Source: Paracoccaceae bacterium (lineage in GTDB: Bacteria; Pseudomonadota; Alphaproteobacteria; Rhodobacterales; Rhodobacteraceae). Taken from it: DNA of 64,000 bases. Shown piece after piece: positions 25,448 to 33,697 of this stretch (positions within the stretch are counted from its first letter, which is position 1; each line of letters opens with the position of its first letter). The notes under the pieces are model-generated. The model was given only the letters and a program-made list of their open reading frames with translations, searched no databases and was not told where the DNA came from. The position numbers and the translations under genes are program-made. The DNA is taken from positions 620,001-684,000 of the forward strand of contig JAMWZC010000001.1 in assembly GCA_024304985.1 (NCBI GenBank). The letters are read 5' to 3'.

Positions 25448-25476
25448 TTGCGGCATTGGTCGGATGTTCCTATATT
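25448..25476 (+). promoter_or_regulatory. Sigma-70-like promoter of the orphan OB-fold gene
   Basis: TTGCGG (25448-25453) and TATATT (25471-25476) are separated by 17 bases. The -10 box ends 6 bases before ATG 25483, so transcription would begin at or near the start codon, giving a leaderless mRNA. The LexA box overlaps the -10 box. Confidence 0.6.
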
Positions 25477-25480
25477 GTTC
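25466..25480 (+). promoter_or_regulatory. LexA box (GTTC-N7-GTTC)
   Basis: GTTC, seven bases, GTTC is the SOS box of alphaproteobacteria such as Rhodobacter and Caulobacter. The AT-rich spacer contains the -10 hexamer, so bound LexA would block RNA polymerase. It ends two bases before the start codon of the OB-fold gene. Confidence 0.8.
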
Positions 25481-25482
25481 TC

Positions 25483-25863
25483 ATGCCTGCCAGACCCGCT
25501 TCCCCTGCCTCTCCGCCTGCCCCCGCTTGCACCCCTGCGGCGCATCTGGGCTATGTCAGCACGGGGCACCGCGTGACCGTGGCGGGGCTGGTGATCCTGC
25601 GCCAGCGGCCCGGCACCGCCAAGGGCGTGATCTTCCTGACGCTGGAGGATGAGACGGGCGTGATCAATGTGATCGTCTGGCGCAAGTTCTATGAGCAGTT
25701 CCGCCGCGCCATCATCGCGGGCCGCCTGTTGCGCGTGACGGGCCGGATGCAGCATGAGGGAGGCGTGTCGCATCTGATCGCGGAACGGATCGAGGATATC
25801 TCGGACATGCTGGACCTGCTGTTGCAGGACGAGGCCGCGCTGATCCCGCCGCCCCGCCGCTAA
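25483..25863 (+). CDS. Stand-alone OB-fold protein like the C-terminus of DnaE2
   Basis: This is 126 residues from ATG 25483. After a Pro/Ala-rich start (about 1-25) comes one OB-fold that closely resembles the C-terminal nucleic-acid-binding domain of the error-prone polymerase DnaE2. The matching segments are HRVTVAGLVILRQRPGTAKG, FLTLEDETGVINVIVWRK and HLIAERIEDISDML. The polymerase, PHP and thumb domains are absent, and no imuA or imuB is adjacent. The LexA box overlapping its promoter means it is probably induced by DNA damage, like the imuA-imuB-dnaE2 cassette of relatives. It could be a remnant of such a cassette or a small damage-response DNA-binding protein. It lacks the usual DnaE2 tail. 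Confidence 0.8.
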   Translation: MPARPASPASPPAPACTPAAHLGYVSTGHRVTVAGLVILRQRPGTAKGVIFLTLEDETGVINVIVWRKFYEQFRRAIIAGRLLRVTGRMQHEGGVSHLIAERIEDISDMLDLLLQDEAALIPPPRR

Positions 25864-26043
25864 AGCCTTTTGTCATGACTTGTGTGCACCCATGCAGACC
25901 TGCATTTGAGTGAGCGCAACAGGTTCTGCCCCCGTCAAGAGGCATTGCGCCCTGCCCAAAAGCCGCTAGGTTCACCCGAACCGGGCAAAGCCCCGGCAGG
26001 ACAGCCGGGCCAGACCGGGGGCAACAGAGCAGATGACCGACCG

Positions 26044-26583
26044 ATGATCCGACCCCGCCCCTCCTTGCGTCTGGCGCTCATGGTGCTGATGGGCCTTGCC
26101 GCCTGCATGCCCGTGGGCACCGAGAATCCTGCCGATCTGCTGATGGGCAGCATGCTGGATGTGCCCGAGGGCGCGCCGCCAGGCACCTGCTGGGGCAAGA
26201 TCGTCAGCCCCGCCCTGATCGAGACCGTGACCGAACAGGTGCTGGTGACCCCGGCCCGGCTGGCCGCCGATGGCACGGTCGAAACCCCCGCCACCTTTCG
26301 CACCGAAACCCGTCAGCGGATCCTGACCGAACGCGAGGTGACATGGTTCGAAACCCCCTGCCCCGCCGCCATGACACCCGAGCTGATCGCCACCCTGCAA
26401 CGCGCGCTGGCCGCGCGGGATCTTTATGCCGGGCCGATCAGCGGCAGGATCGACCCCGCCACCAGCGCGGCGGTCAGGGTTTATCAATCCGAAACCGGGC
26501 TGGACAGCCCGATCCTGTCGCTGTCCAGCGCCCGTGCCCTTGGCCTGATCGCCACGCCGCTGGACCAGTTGGACAATGACTAG
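26044..26583 (+). CDS. Lipoprotein with peptidoglycan-binding domain
   Basis: This is 179 residues from ATG 26044. MIRPRPSLRLALMVLMGLAAC is a type II signal peptide with lipobox LAAC, so the mature protein is lipidated at Cys21. A middle region with paired Cys (GTCWGKI and ETPCPAAM) is followed by a peptidoglycan-binding-like module at about 120-165 (LIATLQRALAARDLYAGPI, RIDPATSAAVRVYQSE). The role is presumably structural in the envelope. It stands alone on the plus strand, converging with the small DUF gene that ends at 26593. Confidence 0.8.
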   Translation: MIRPRPSLRLALMVLMGLAACMPVGTENPADLLMGSMLDVPEGAPPGTCWGKIVSPALIETVTEQVLVTPARLAADGTVETPATFRTETRQRILTEREVTWFETPCPAAMTPELIATLQRALAARDLYAGPISGRIDPATSAAVRVYQSETGLDSPILSLSSARALGLIATPLDQLDND

Positions 26584-26592
26584 GACGGCAGG

Positions 26593-26868
26593 TCAGGTCT
26601 GACGCGCCCCGCCTGACGCCATCCGGTCGCGCCGCAGCCTTGCGGATTGCAGGGCGTCCAGACGGGCCAGGGCCTCTTGCGGGGCCTGCACTTCGGCCAG
26701 GGCGCGCAGATAGGCGCGACGGGCGGAACGCGGGCTCCATGGCAGGGCGGCCCCGGCCAGCCAGCGGCGCAGGTCGGCCGGCAGACGGTCGAATTCCGCC
26801 ATCGGATCACGCATGGGCCGCGCCTTGCGGCGCCGGCTGAGCGCGGAGCAGAGATTGGCGCGGGGCAT
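26593..26868 (-). CDS. Small basic protein downstream of the CobW-family gene (DUF6525-like)
   Basis: This is 91 residues from ATG 26868, with GAGG eight bases upstream and only 11 bases after the CobW-type gene. The sequence is Arg-rich: NLCSALSRRRKARPM at the start, then EFDRLPADLRRWLAGAALPW and SPRSARRAYLRAL. This LPxxLRRWLxxAxLPWSxxS pattern recurs in Rhodobacteraceae proteins that I recall under the name DUF6525 (tentative). No function is known. Its coupling to a Zur-type regulated gene suggests co-expression under zinc limitation, which is inference. Confidence 0.7.
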   Translation of the reverse strand: MPRANLCSALSRRRKARPMRDPMAEFDRLPADLRRWLAGAALPWSPRSARRAYLRALAEVQAPQEALARLDALQSARLRRDRMASGGARQT

Positions 26869-26879
26869 GGGAGCGCGCC

Positions 26880-28094
26880 TCAGGCCGCGTCCGGGCGGCG
26901 CCAGACCGGAAAGGGATCGGGCAGTTTGGCCCAATGCGGCTGGAGCCCGGTTGACTCGTCCCCGATCAGGCAGGTGTCGAGGGCGGTGCGGATCGCCGCC
27001 TCGTCAATGCCTGCGCCGATAAAGACCAGTTCCTGCCGCCGGTCGCCCCAAGGCTCGATCCAGTGGCGCGCCGCATAGTCGCGGGCGGCCTGAGTGTCGG
27101 GCCAGCGGTTGCGCGGCACGGCGGCCCACCATGTGCCCAAAGGTGTCACCCCGCTCAACGCGCCTGCCAGCGAGAATTCGGCCACGAAATCTGGGCGTGA
27201 GGCGATCCAGAAATGCCCCTTGGCGCGGATCACGCCGGGCAGGTCGCCGTTGAGCACATCGTATAGCCGTGCCGGATCGAAGGGCCGCCGCGCGCGATAG
27301 GTGAAATGGGTCACGCCGTATTCGGCGGTCTCGGGCACATGATCGGCAAAACCGTAAAGCTCCTTGGCCCACATCGGGTGGTCATGGGCGGTGGCGAAAT
27401 CGAACAGCCCCGTGTCGAAGATGGCAGCGGGATCGACACGCGAAAAATCAGTCTCGATCAACCGCGCATCGGGGTTCAGCGCGCGAATGATCTTGCGCGC
27501 GGCATCCGTCCGCGCGGCCCCGGCATCACCCACCTTGTTCAGCACGATGACATCGGCGAATTCGATCTGGTCGGTCAGCAGATGCACCAGCGTGCGGGTA
27601 TCCCCCTCGCCCGCGACTTCGCCCCGATCGGACAGGACATCGTGGCTGGCATAGTCGCGCAGCAGGTTCACCGCATCGACCACAGTGACCATCGTGTCGA
27701 GCCGCGCCACATCGGACAGACTGTCGCCCGCCGCGTCGCGGAATTCGAAGGTCGTCGCCACCGGCAAGGGTTCCGACACGCCCGTCGATTCGATCAGCAG
27801 ATAGTCGAAGCGCCCCGCCTCGGACAGACGCCGCACCTCTTGCAGAAGATCATCGCGAAGGGTGCAGCAGATGCAACCGTTCGACATCTCGACCAGCGTT
27901 TCCTCGGTCTGGGACAGGCTCGTGCCTGCGCGCACCAGATCCGCGTCGATGTTGACCTCGGCCATGTCGTTGACGATCACGGCCACGCGCCGCCCGTCGC
28001 GATTGTTCAGAACGGCGTTGAGGAGCGTCGTCTTGCCCGCGCCCAGAAAGCCGGACAGGACGGTGACGGGCAGGCGTGAATCGGTGCGTGGCAT
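26880..28094 (-). CDS. CobW/COG0523-family GTPase, zinc metallochaperone type
   Basis: This is 404 residues from ATG 28094. The P-loop [11 protein letters not shown] lies at about 15-25, the metal-binding CxCC motif is in [13 protein letters not shown] (about 73), and ESTGVSEP is at about 100. The G4 motif reads NKVG where NKxD is usual, and the CobW C-terminal domain begins near [12 protein letters not shown]. The length and the long C-terminus match the ZigA/YeiR-like zinc subgroup rather than cobalamin CobW. Proteins of this group deliver Zn to client enzymes when zinc is scarce. A Zur-box-like palindrome lies 20 bases upstream, which supports zinc regulation. It is followed by a small basic gene after 11 bases. 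Confidence 0.87.
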   Translation of the reverse strand: MPRTDSRLPVTVLSGFLGAGKTTLLNAVLNNRDGRRVAVIVNDMAEVNIDADLVRAGTSLSQTEETLVEMSNGCICCTLRDDLLQEVRRLSEAGRFDYLLIESTGVSEPLPVATTFEFRDAAGDSLSDVARLDTMVTVVDAVNLLRDYASHDVLSDRGEVAGEGDTRTLVHLLTDQIEFADVIVLNKVGDAGAARTDAARKIIRALNPDARLIETDFSRVDPAAIFDTGLFDFATAHDHPMWAKELYGFADHVPETAEYGVTHFTYRARRPFDPARLYDVLNGDLPGVIRAKGHFWIASRPDFVAEFSLAGALSGVTPLGTWWAAVPRNRWPDTQAARDYAARHWIEPWGDRRQELVFIGAGIDEAAIRTALDTCLIGDESTGLQPHWAKLPDPFPVWRRPDAA

Positions 28095-28113
28095 GGGGTT
28101 CTCCGTGATTGAC

Positions 28114-28136
28114 GTTATGTTATTACATAACATATC
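28114..28136 (-). promoter_or_regulatory. Zur-box-like palindrome
   Basis: ATGTTAT-N3-ATAACAT (28117-28133) is a perfect 7-bp dyad containing GTTAT-N3-ATAAC, the core of the alphaproteobacterial Zur operator. It is placed 20 bases before the start of the CobW-family zinc chaperone gene, where it would cover the promoter. Confidence 0.78.
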
Positions 28137-28161
28137 AAGTTCAGGACAAGCCCCCGCCATG

Positions 28162-28191
28162 AAAAAAGGGGCGCCCGCAGGACGCCCCTTT
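28162..28191 (-). terminator. Rho-independent terminator of degP
   Basis: On the minus strand AAAGGGGCG and CGCCCCTTT form a 9-bp stem with a 9-nt loop followed by TTTTTT, 27 bases after the degP stop. On the plus strand it could weakly terminate too. Confidence 0.9.
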
Positions 28192-28217
28192 CCGGATTTC
28201 GACCGACTGACCCGTGA

Positions 28218-29675
28218 TCAGTCCAGCGACAGCGCCACAAAGCGCGGATCGCCACCGCGCCGCACCAGCAGCAGCAGCGACTTGCGCCCGGCCTCGCGCG
28301 CCTCTTCGACGCGGTCGGTCAGATCGCTGGCGGTCTCGACCTTCTGCTGACCGGCTTCGGTGATCAGATCGCCGGCGCGCATGCCCTTTTCATAGGCTTC
28401 CGATGTTTCATCGACATCGACCACGACCAGTCCGGTGGCCCCTGCGGGCAGATCAAGCTCGGCGCGCAACTCTTCCGTGATGGGGCTCAGCGACAGGCCC
28501 ATCATTTCGGCCGGTTCTTCCGGCGCATCAGAGGGTTGCACGGCAGGCACGGCGCCTTCGGCCTCTTCCCGGCGGCCCAGCGTCACCAGAAGGTTCTGCG
28601 TCTTGCCGTCGCGCCAGACCATCACGCGGACAGCCTTGCCCACTTCGGTATTGCCGACCTGACGCACCAATCCCCGCGTATCGGCCACATCCTTGCCGTC
28701 AAAGGACAGGATCACATCGCCTTGCATGATGCCGGCTTCCTTGCCGGGGCCTTCGGGCACGTCGGTGACCAGCGCCCCTGCGGTCTTTTCCAGACCCATC
28801 GCCTCGGCCACGTCATCGGTCACGTCCTGAATGCGCACACCCAGCCAGCCGCGGCGCGTCTCGCCGAATTCCTTGAGCTGATCGACCACGCGGGTCACCA
28901 CATTCGAGGCCATCGAGAAGCCGATCCCGATCGAGCCGCCATTGGGCGACAGGATCGCGGTGTTCACGCCAACCACTTCGCCATCCATGTTGAACAGCGG
29001 TCCGCCCGAATTGCCCCGGTTGATCGCGGCATCGGTCTGGATGTAGTCGTCATAGCTGCCCGACAGGGCCCGGTTGCGGGCCGAGACGATCCCGGCACTG
29101 ACCGAGAAGCCCTGCCCCAGCGGGTTGCCCATGGCCACGACCCAGTCACCCACACGCGCGGTATCGCTGTCGCCAAAGCTGACATAGGGCAGCGGCGCAT
29201 CCGCCTCGACCTTTAGAAGGGCAATATCGGTGTTGGGGTCTGTTCCGATGACCTTGGCCACCAGTTCCTCGCCAGTGAAGAACTCGATAGTGATTTCATC
29301 TGCGCTTTCAATGACATGGTTGTTCGTGACGATGAAACCATCTTCCGAGATCACAAAGCCCGACCCAAGGGCCGAGGACCGGCGCGGCCGGTCGCCCGGA
29401 GGGCCGTTGCGGTCCTGAAACTCGCGGAAGAAGTCCTCGAACGGGCTGCCTTCGGGCACGATGGGATTTGGACCCGTGCCTGCCGCGACCGTGGTGGAGG
29501 TGGTGATGTTCACGACCGCCGGGCTGATCTTGTCGGCGAGATCTGCGAAACTCTCGGGCCGCGCCTGCGCCTGCACGGCCATCATCAGCATCATCACACT
29601 TGTCACAAAGCCCAGCCATACGGCGCGGACGAGGCCGGGTCGTTGATCGGGGATCGAAACCGCTGTGTAGTTCAC
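28218..29675 (-). CDS. degP: DegP/DegQ-type periplasmic serine endoprotease
   Basis: This is 485 residues from GTG 29675, chosen because GAGGAG lies eight bases upstream; ATG 29696 would put that site inside the gene. The signal peptide runs to about AVQAQA. The protease domain has an intact triad: VTNNHVIES (His), DPNTDIALLKV (Asp) and INRGNSGGPLFN (Ser, about 217). PDZ1 (about 275-370) and PDZ2 (about 400-480) follow, with an acidic Pro-rich linker between them. HtrA proteases degrade misfolded envelope proteins. It follows hflK-hflC-DUF2065 on the same strand, but a 137-bp gap suggests an extra promoter. The intact triad contrasts with the dead homologue at 7976. Confidence 0.94.
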   Translation of the reverse strand: MNYTAVSIPDQRPGLVRAVWLGFVTSVMMLMMAVQAQARPESFADLADKISPAVVNITTSTTVAAGTGPNPIVPEGSPFEDFFREFQDRNGPPGDRPRRSSALGSGFVISEDGFIVTNNHVIESADEITIEFFTGEELVAKVIGTDPNTDIALLKVEADAPLPYVSFGDSDTARVGDWVVAMGNPLGQGFSVSAGIVSARNRALSGSYDDYIQTDAAINRGNSGGPLFNMDGEVVGVNTAILSPNGGSIGIGFSMASNVVTRVVDQLKEFGETRRGWLGVRIQDVTDDVAEAMGLEKTAGALVTDVPEGPGKEAGIMQGDVILSFDGKDVADTRGLVRQVGNTEVGKAVRVMVWRDGKTQNLLVTLGRREEAEGAVPAVQPSDAPEEPAEMMGLSLSPITEELRAELDLPAGATGLVVVDVDETSEAYEKGMRAGDLITEAGQQKVETASDLTDRVEEAREAGRKSLLLLVRRGGDPRFVALSLD

Positions 29676-29812
29676 TCCCGTAACTCCTCTATTCAATGCG
29701 CGGTGGCGGCCTGGCCGTCATCCAGCGCGCTATCATCTGTGGCAATGTAGTCGTTGCCCGTTGCAAGACCAAGGACCGATCCACCCGCTCAAGAGGGTGT
29801 GATGGAGGCGGA

Positions 29813-30010
29813 TCACGCTGCGATCAGCTTCGCCAGCCAGACGAAAGCGACGCCGGCCACGATGGCCAGCAAGCCAAGGGTGCGGCGCGCGGGTTCGGGG
29901 ATTTCGCGCAGGGCGGCCAGCAGGGTCTCGACAAGCGAAGGGGCCAGCGCATAGGCCAGCCCCTCCACGATCAGCACCAGCCCAAGGGCCAGAAGTGCCG
30001 TCTCGATCAT
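29813..30010 (-). CDS. DUF2065 small membrane protein
   Basis: This is 65 residues with two membrane helices (about 3-23 ETALLALGLVLIVEGLAYAL and about 44-62). The sequence PEPARRTLGLLAIVAG between them fits DUF2065. This family regularly accompanies hflK-hflC; in E. coli the equivalent is YjeT, of unknown role. The start overlaps the hflC stop by one base, so it is translationally coupled. Confidence 0.87.
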   Translation of the reverse strand: MIETALLALGLVLIVEGLAYALAPSLVETLLAALREIPEPARRTLGLLAIVAGVAFVWLAKLIAA

Positions 30011-30921
30011 CAGTTCTGCACGGCCGGTGCCGCCGGCTCTTCGGTCCGCGTCGGGCGATCCGAGCGCAGGTAATCGAAGAACTGGCTGTCCGGCGTCATC
30101 ACCATCGAGGAATTCGACCCCTGCAAGGCCGTCTCATAGGCCTGCATCGAGCGGTAGAAGGTGAAAAATTCCTGATTGGCACCAAAGGCTTCGGCCAGAA
30201 TGGCGTTGCGTTCTGCATCCGCCTCACCACGCGTGATCTGGGCCTCGCGCTCGGCTTCGGACAGCGTCTCGACCACGGTCCGGTCGGCCAGCGCGCGCAC
30301 ACGCTGCGCGGCTTCGTTACCGCGTGCGATCTCGTCCGCGGCTTCGCGTTCCCGCTCGGCCCGCATCCGGGCGAAGGTGGCGTCAAGGTTCTGCGCGGGC
30401 AGGTTGGTCTGCTTCAACCGCACATCCACCACGTCCAGCCCCAGACCCCGTGCCGAGGTTTGCGCCTGATCGCGGATACGGTTCATCAGGATGCGGCGGT
30501 CCTGCGACAGGATCGTGTCGGACGTCACCTGATCCGCACCCAGAACCTCACGGATCTGTGCGTTCAGGATCGAGGACAGACGATCCTCGGCGGCGCGCAG
30601 GCCACCGACGCCGACGGCCTGACGGAACTGCACCACATCGGCGATGCGGTAGCGGGCGAAAGCATCGACGACCAGACGGCGATCGTCCGAGGGCGTCACT
30701 TCGATCGTGTCGGTATCCAGCGACAGGATGCGGTCGTCATAGCGCACGACCTCCTGGATCAGGGGGATCTTGAAGGCCAGACCCGGTTGTTCCTTGACGG
30801 CCTTGATCTGGCCGAATTGCAGAACCAGCGCTTTTTCACGCTCGTCCACGACGAAGATCGAGGACAGCGCCGTCGCGATCAGGACCACGACGATGGGAAG
30901 AAGAAATGTTGTCTTGCGCAT
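30010..30921 (-). CDS. hflC: FtsH-protease modulator HflC
   Basis: This is 303 residues. One N-terminal membrane helix (about 5-24) precedes a periplasmic SPFH/band-7 domain: FVVDEREKALVLQFGQI and TLDTDTIEV-like SLDTDTIEVTPSD, with YRIADVVQFRQAVG and a long coiled coil with repeated Arg/Glu/Ala (about 180-240). With HflK it forms a ring around FtsH and limits its access to membrane substrates. The gene starts 4 bases after the hflK stop. The C-terminal GSNSSMVMTPDSQFFDYL is typical of HflC. Confidence 0.95.
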   Translation of the reverse strand: MRKTTFLLPIVVVLIATALSSIFVVDEREKALVLQFGQIKAVKEQPGLAFKIPLIQEVVRYDDRILSLDTDTIEVTPSDDRRLVVDAFARYRIADVVQFRQAVGVGGLRAAEDRLSSILNAQIREVLGADQVTSDTILSQDRRILMNRIRDQAQTSARGLGLDVVDVRLKQTNLPAQNLDATFARMRAEREREAADEIARGNEAAQRVRALADRTVVETLSEAEREAQITRGEADAERNAILAEAFGANQEFFTFYRSMQAYETALQGSNSSMVMTPDSQFFDYLRSDRPTRTEEPAAPAVQN

Positions 30922-30925
30922 GATC

Positions 30926-32083
30926 TCAGTTCCCCTGTGTTGCGGGACGCCGCAATTCGTTCAGCGGCAGATAGGGCACGACACCCTGCCCGCCTTCGCC
31001 GCCCACGATCGAGCTGTCGAGGATGGTCTTGTCGATATTGCCCAGAACGCGCTCCATCGTTTCGATGTAAAGACGGCTGCGGGTCACATCCTCGGCCTTT
31101 TCATACTCGGCCAGAACCGAGTTGAAGCGGCTTGCCTCACCCAGCGCCTGGTTGACGACCTGGGCGCGATAGCCTTCGGCCTGTTCAAGGATCTGTGCGG
31201 CTTCACCGCGTGCCTCGGCCAGAACGCGGTTGGCATAGGCATCGGCCTGACGCTGGAGACGGTCGCGCTCCTGCTCGGCGGCCTGCACCTCACGGAAGCT
31301 GTTGATGACTTCGGCCGGCGGGTCGGCGCGGTCAAGGTTGACGCGGACGATGGTGATGCCGCTGTCATAGTCATCCATCGTCGCCTGAATGTTCTGCATC
31401 GCGGTATCCGCGATCAGACCACGGTCCCGGTTGAGGATCGGGGACAGGTTCGACGCGGCGATGATCTCGCGCATGACAGATTCCGACACGGACTGCACGG
31501 TCTGGCGCGGGTCGCGCAGGTTGAACAGCAGCTTGGCCGGATCGTTGATGTTCCAGACGACCTGAAAGTCGATATCCACGATATTGGCATCTGTGGTCAG
31601 CATCAGGCCCGTCGATTCGCTGCCGCGCGCGACGCCCACATCCTCGGTCCGTTCCGAGGTGACGTTCACCACTTCGGCGGTGACCAGAGGCCAGGGCGCG
31701 AAGTTCAGACCGGGATTGCCGATCTTGTAGAATTCCCCAAGGAACAATTCGACGGACTGTTCTTCCGGGCGCACGGTATAGAAGCTGGTGAAAGCCCACA
31801 GGCCCACCGCCGCCAGAATACCCAGACCCACGGTCGAGCGGGTGAAGATCGGGCCGCGCGGGCCACCCTCGCCACCGCCGCCGGTGCCGCCGCGCCCCCC
31901 GCGACCGCCCATCAGGACGCGCAGTTGCTCTTGCCCCTTGCGCATCAATTCGTCGATTTCCGGGATCTGCGGCCCGCTCTCGTCACCGGGACGGCGTCCG
32001 CCCCCGTTGTTGCGGCGATCATCGTCACCACCGCCCTTGTTACCGCCGCCGCCGCCCCATGGGCCGCCCGAATTTCCAGCCAT
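30926..32083 (-). CDS. hflK: FtsH-protease modulator HflK
   Basis: This is 385 residues. The first 75 residues are Gly/Asn/Arg-rich and disordered (GGGGGNKGGGDDDRRN), which is characteristic of HflK. A membrane helix (about 86-106) and an SPFH domain follow: YTVRPEEQSVELFLGEFY, NPGLNFAPWP and VVWNINDPAKLLFN. A coiled coil with EVQAAEQERDRLQRQADAYA lies at about 265-320. It pairs with HflC in a membrane microdomain that regulates FtsH. It is the first gene of the hflK-hflC-DUF2065-(degP) cluster and lies 78 bases after gor. Confidence 0.95.
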   Translation of the reverse strand: MAGNSGGPWGGGGGNKGGGDDDRRNNGGGRRPGDESGPQIPEIDELMRKGQEQLRVLMGGRGGRGGTGGGGEGGPRGPIFTRSTVGLGILAAVGLWAFTSFYTVRPEEQSVELFLGEFYKIGNPGLNFAPWPLVTAEVVNVTSERTEDVGVARGSESTGLMLTTDANIVDIDFQVVWNINDPAKLLFNLRDPRQTVQSVSESVMREIIAASNLSPILNRDRGLIADTAMQNIQATMDDYDSGITIVRVNLDRADPPAEVINSFREVQAAEQERDRLQRQADAYANRVLAEARGEAAQILEQAEGYRAQVVNQALGEASRFNSVLAEYEKAEDVTRSRLYIETMERVLGNIDKTILDSSIVGGEGGQGVVPYLPLNELRRPATQGN

Positions 32084-32161
32084 TGACCTGAGTTCCCCTT
32101 GTTGTCTTCTTTTGATCGGTTCTGAACACCTGCCCCTAACCTGTGAGGCCGGCGCGAAATT

Positions 32162-33520
32162 TCAAGCAGTCCGCGTGGGCGATTTCATCGTCACCATTTC
32201 CTCGGCCATGGTGGGATGAACCGCCACGGTGCGGTCAAAATCCTCTTTCGTGGCCCCCATCTTGATCGCGATCCCCGCCATCTGGATCATTTCCCCGGCC
32301 TGAGGCGCGACGATATGACAGCCCAATACCTTTCGCGTGGCGATGCTGACAACCAGTTTCATCAGCACACGGCGCGGGCTGCCGGCAAAGGCGCTCTGCA
32401 TCGGCTTGAACGAGGTGCAGTAGATCTCGACCGGTTCGAGGTCACGCGCGGCCTCTTCGGACAGGCCGATGGTGCCCATCTCGGGCTGGGTGAAGATCGC
32501 GGTCGGGATCAGGTCGTGATCGACGGGCGTGGGATTGCCGCCAAAGACCGTCTCGACAAAGGCCATGCCTTCGCGGATCGCCACCGGGGTCAGGTTCACG
32601 CGGTCGGTCACATCGCCCACCGCATAGATCGAAGGGATGGCCGTCTGCGAATACTTGTCCACCACCACCTGCCCGTTGCGGCCCAGTTCGACGCCCAGCG
32701 CCTTGAGGCCCATGTCCTCGGTATTGGGTGCGCGGCCGGTGGCGAACATGACCTGATCGAACAGCTTTTCGTCGCCATTGGTGGCCTTGGTGCGGATGGC
32801 GTCGCCTTCACGCTCCAGCGACAGGATATTGGTGCCCAGATGCAGCTTGATGCCGTTTTGCTGCATTTCCTCGGCGACCAGTCCGCGCGCCTCGTCGTCG
32901 AAACCGCGCAGGATCTGCGCGCCGCGATAATACTGCGTGACCTCGACCCCCAATCCGTTGAGGATGCAGGCGAATTCGCAGGCGATATAGCCGCCGCCGA
33001 TGATCAGGATGGACTTGGGCAGCCGGTCCAGATGGAAGATGTCGTTCGAGGTGATGCCCAGTTCCGCCCCCGGCATGTCGGGCTTGACCGGCCGTCCACC
33101 CATCGCCAGCAGGATATGCTTGGCCGTCTTGCGGGTGCCGTCCGCCAGTTCCACCGTATGCGGATCGACCAGCGTGGCGCGGGCGTCAAATGTCTCGACC
33201 CCGTTGGACTTGAGGATGTTGCGGTAGACGCCTTCCAGCCGGTCCAGTTCGGCATGCAGGCGCGTGCGGAACGCGGACCAGTCGAAGTCCCCCGCCTGCA
33301 TGTCCCAGCCATAGGCGCGGGCTTCTTCGGCGATCCCGGCATATTCGCTGGCAAAGACCATCAGCTTCTTGGGCACGCAGCCCCGGATGACGCAGGTGCC
33401 GCCGTAGCGGTCCTCTTCGGCCAGCGCCACCTTGACGCCGCGCTGCGCCGCGACACGCGCCGCGCGCACGCCGCCCGAGCCGCCGCCGATGACGAACAGA
33501 TCATAGTCGAAATCGCTCAT
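32162..33520 (-). CDS. gor: Glutathione-disulfide reductase
   Basis: This is 452 residues of the class I pyridine nucleotide-disulfide oxidoreductase family. It shows the FAD Rossmann motif VIGGGSGGVRAARVAAQRG (about 9-27), the redox pair GGTCVIRGCVPKKLMVF (about 40-56), the NADPH motif IIGGGYIACEFA (about 173), FATGRAPNT, and the C-terminal AVHPTMAEEMVTM bearing the catalytic His-Glu. The CVIRGCVPKK form and VHPT ending separate it from mercuric and lipoamide enzymes. It reduces GSSG to GSH in the cytosol. It is upstream of hflK on the same strand. Confidence 0.94.
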   Translation of the reverse strand: MSDFDYDLFVIGGGSGGVRAARVAAQRGVKVALAEEDRYGGTCVIRGCVPKKLMVFASEYAGIAEEARAYGWDMQAGDFDWSAFRTRLHAELDRLEGVYRNILKSNGVETFDARATLVDPHTVELADGTRKTAKHILLAMGGRPVKPDMPGAELGITSNDIFHLDRLPKSILIIGGGYIACEFACILNGLGVEVTQYYRGAQILRGFDDEARGLVAEEMQQNGIKLHLGTNILSLEREGDAIRTKATNGDEKLFDQVMFATGRAPNTEDMGLKALGVELGRNGQVVVDKYSQTAIPSIYAVGDVTDRVNLTPVAIREGMAFVETVFGGNPTPVDHDLIPTAIFTQPEMGTIGLSEEAARDLEPVEIYCTSFKPMQSAFAGSPRRVLMKLVVSIATRKVLGCHIVAPQAGEMIQMAGIAIKMGATKEDFDRTVAVHPTMAEEMVTMKSPTRTA

Positions 33521-33697
33521 CAGATCCCCCTGCCTTGATCGGGCACAGGTATTTCACATCAGGGCGGGAAGGGCCAGCGAAAGCGGGTGAGCGGATCAAG
33601 AACGCGGGCTCTGGTATCCGCAGGCGCGCTTTGCCATGATCGCGCGGGGCCGGTCAGGGCCTGTGGCGGGCAGACAGTCGGGAAAGCGGCAGCAAGC

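Noticed and set aside
30010-32083. Reading hflK and hflC as a duplicated stomatin pair unrelated to FtsH
   Set aside because: The Gly/Asn-rich HflK N-terminus, the order hflK-hflC, the following DUF2065 and degP genes all fit the standard FtsH-modulator locus.
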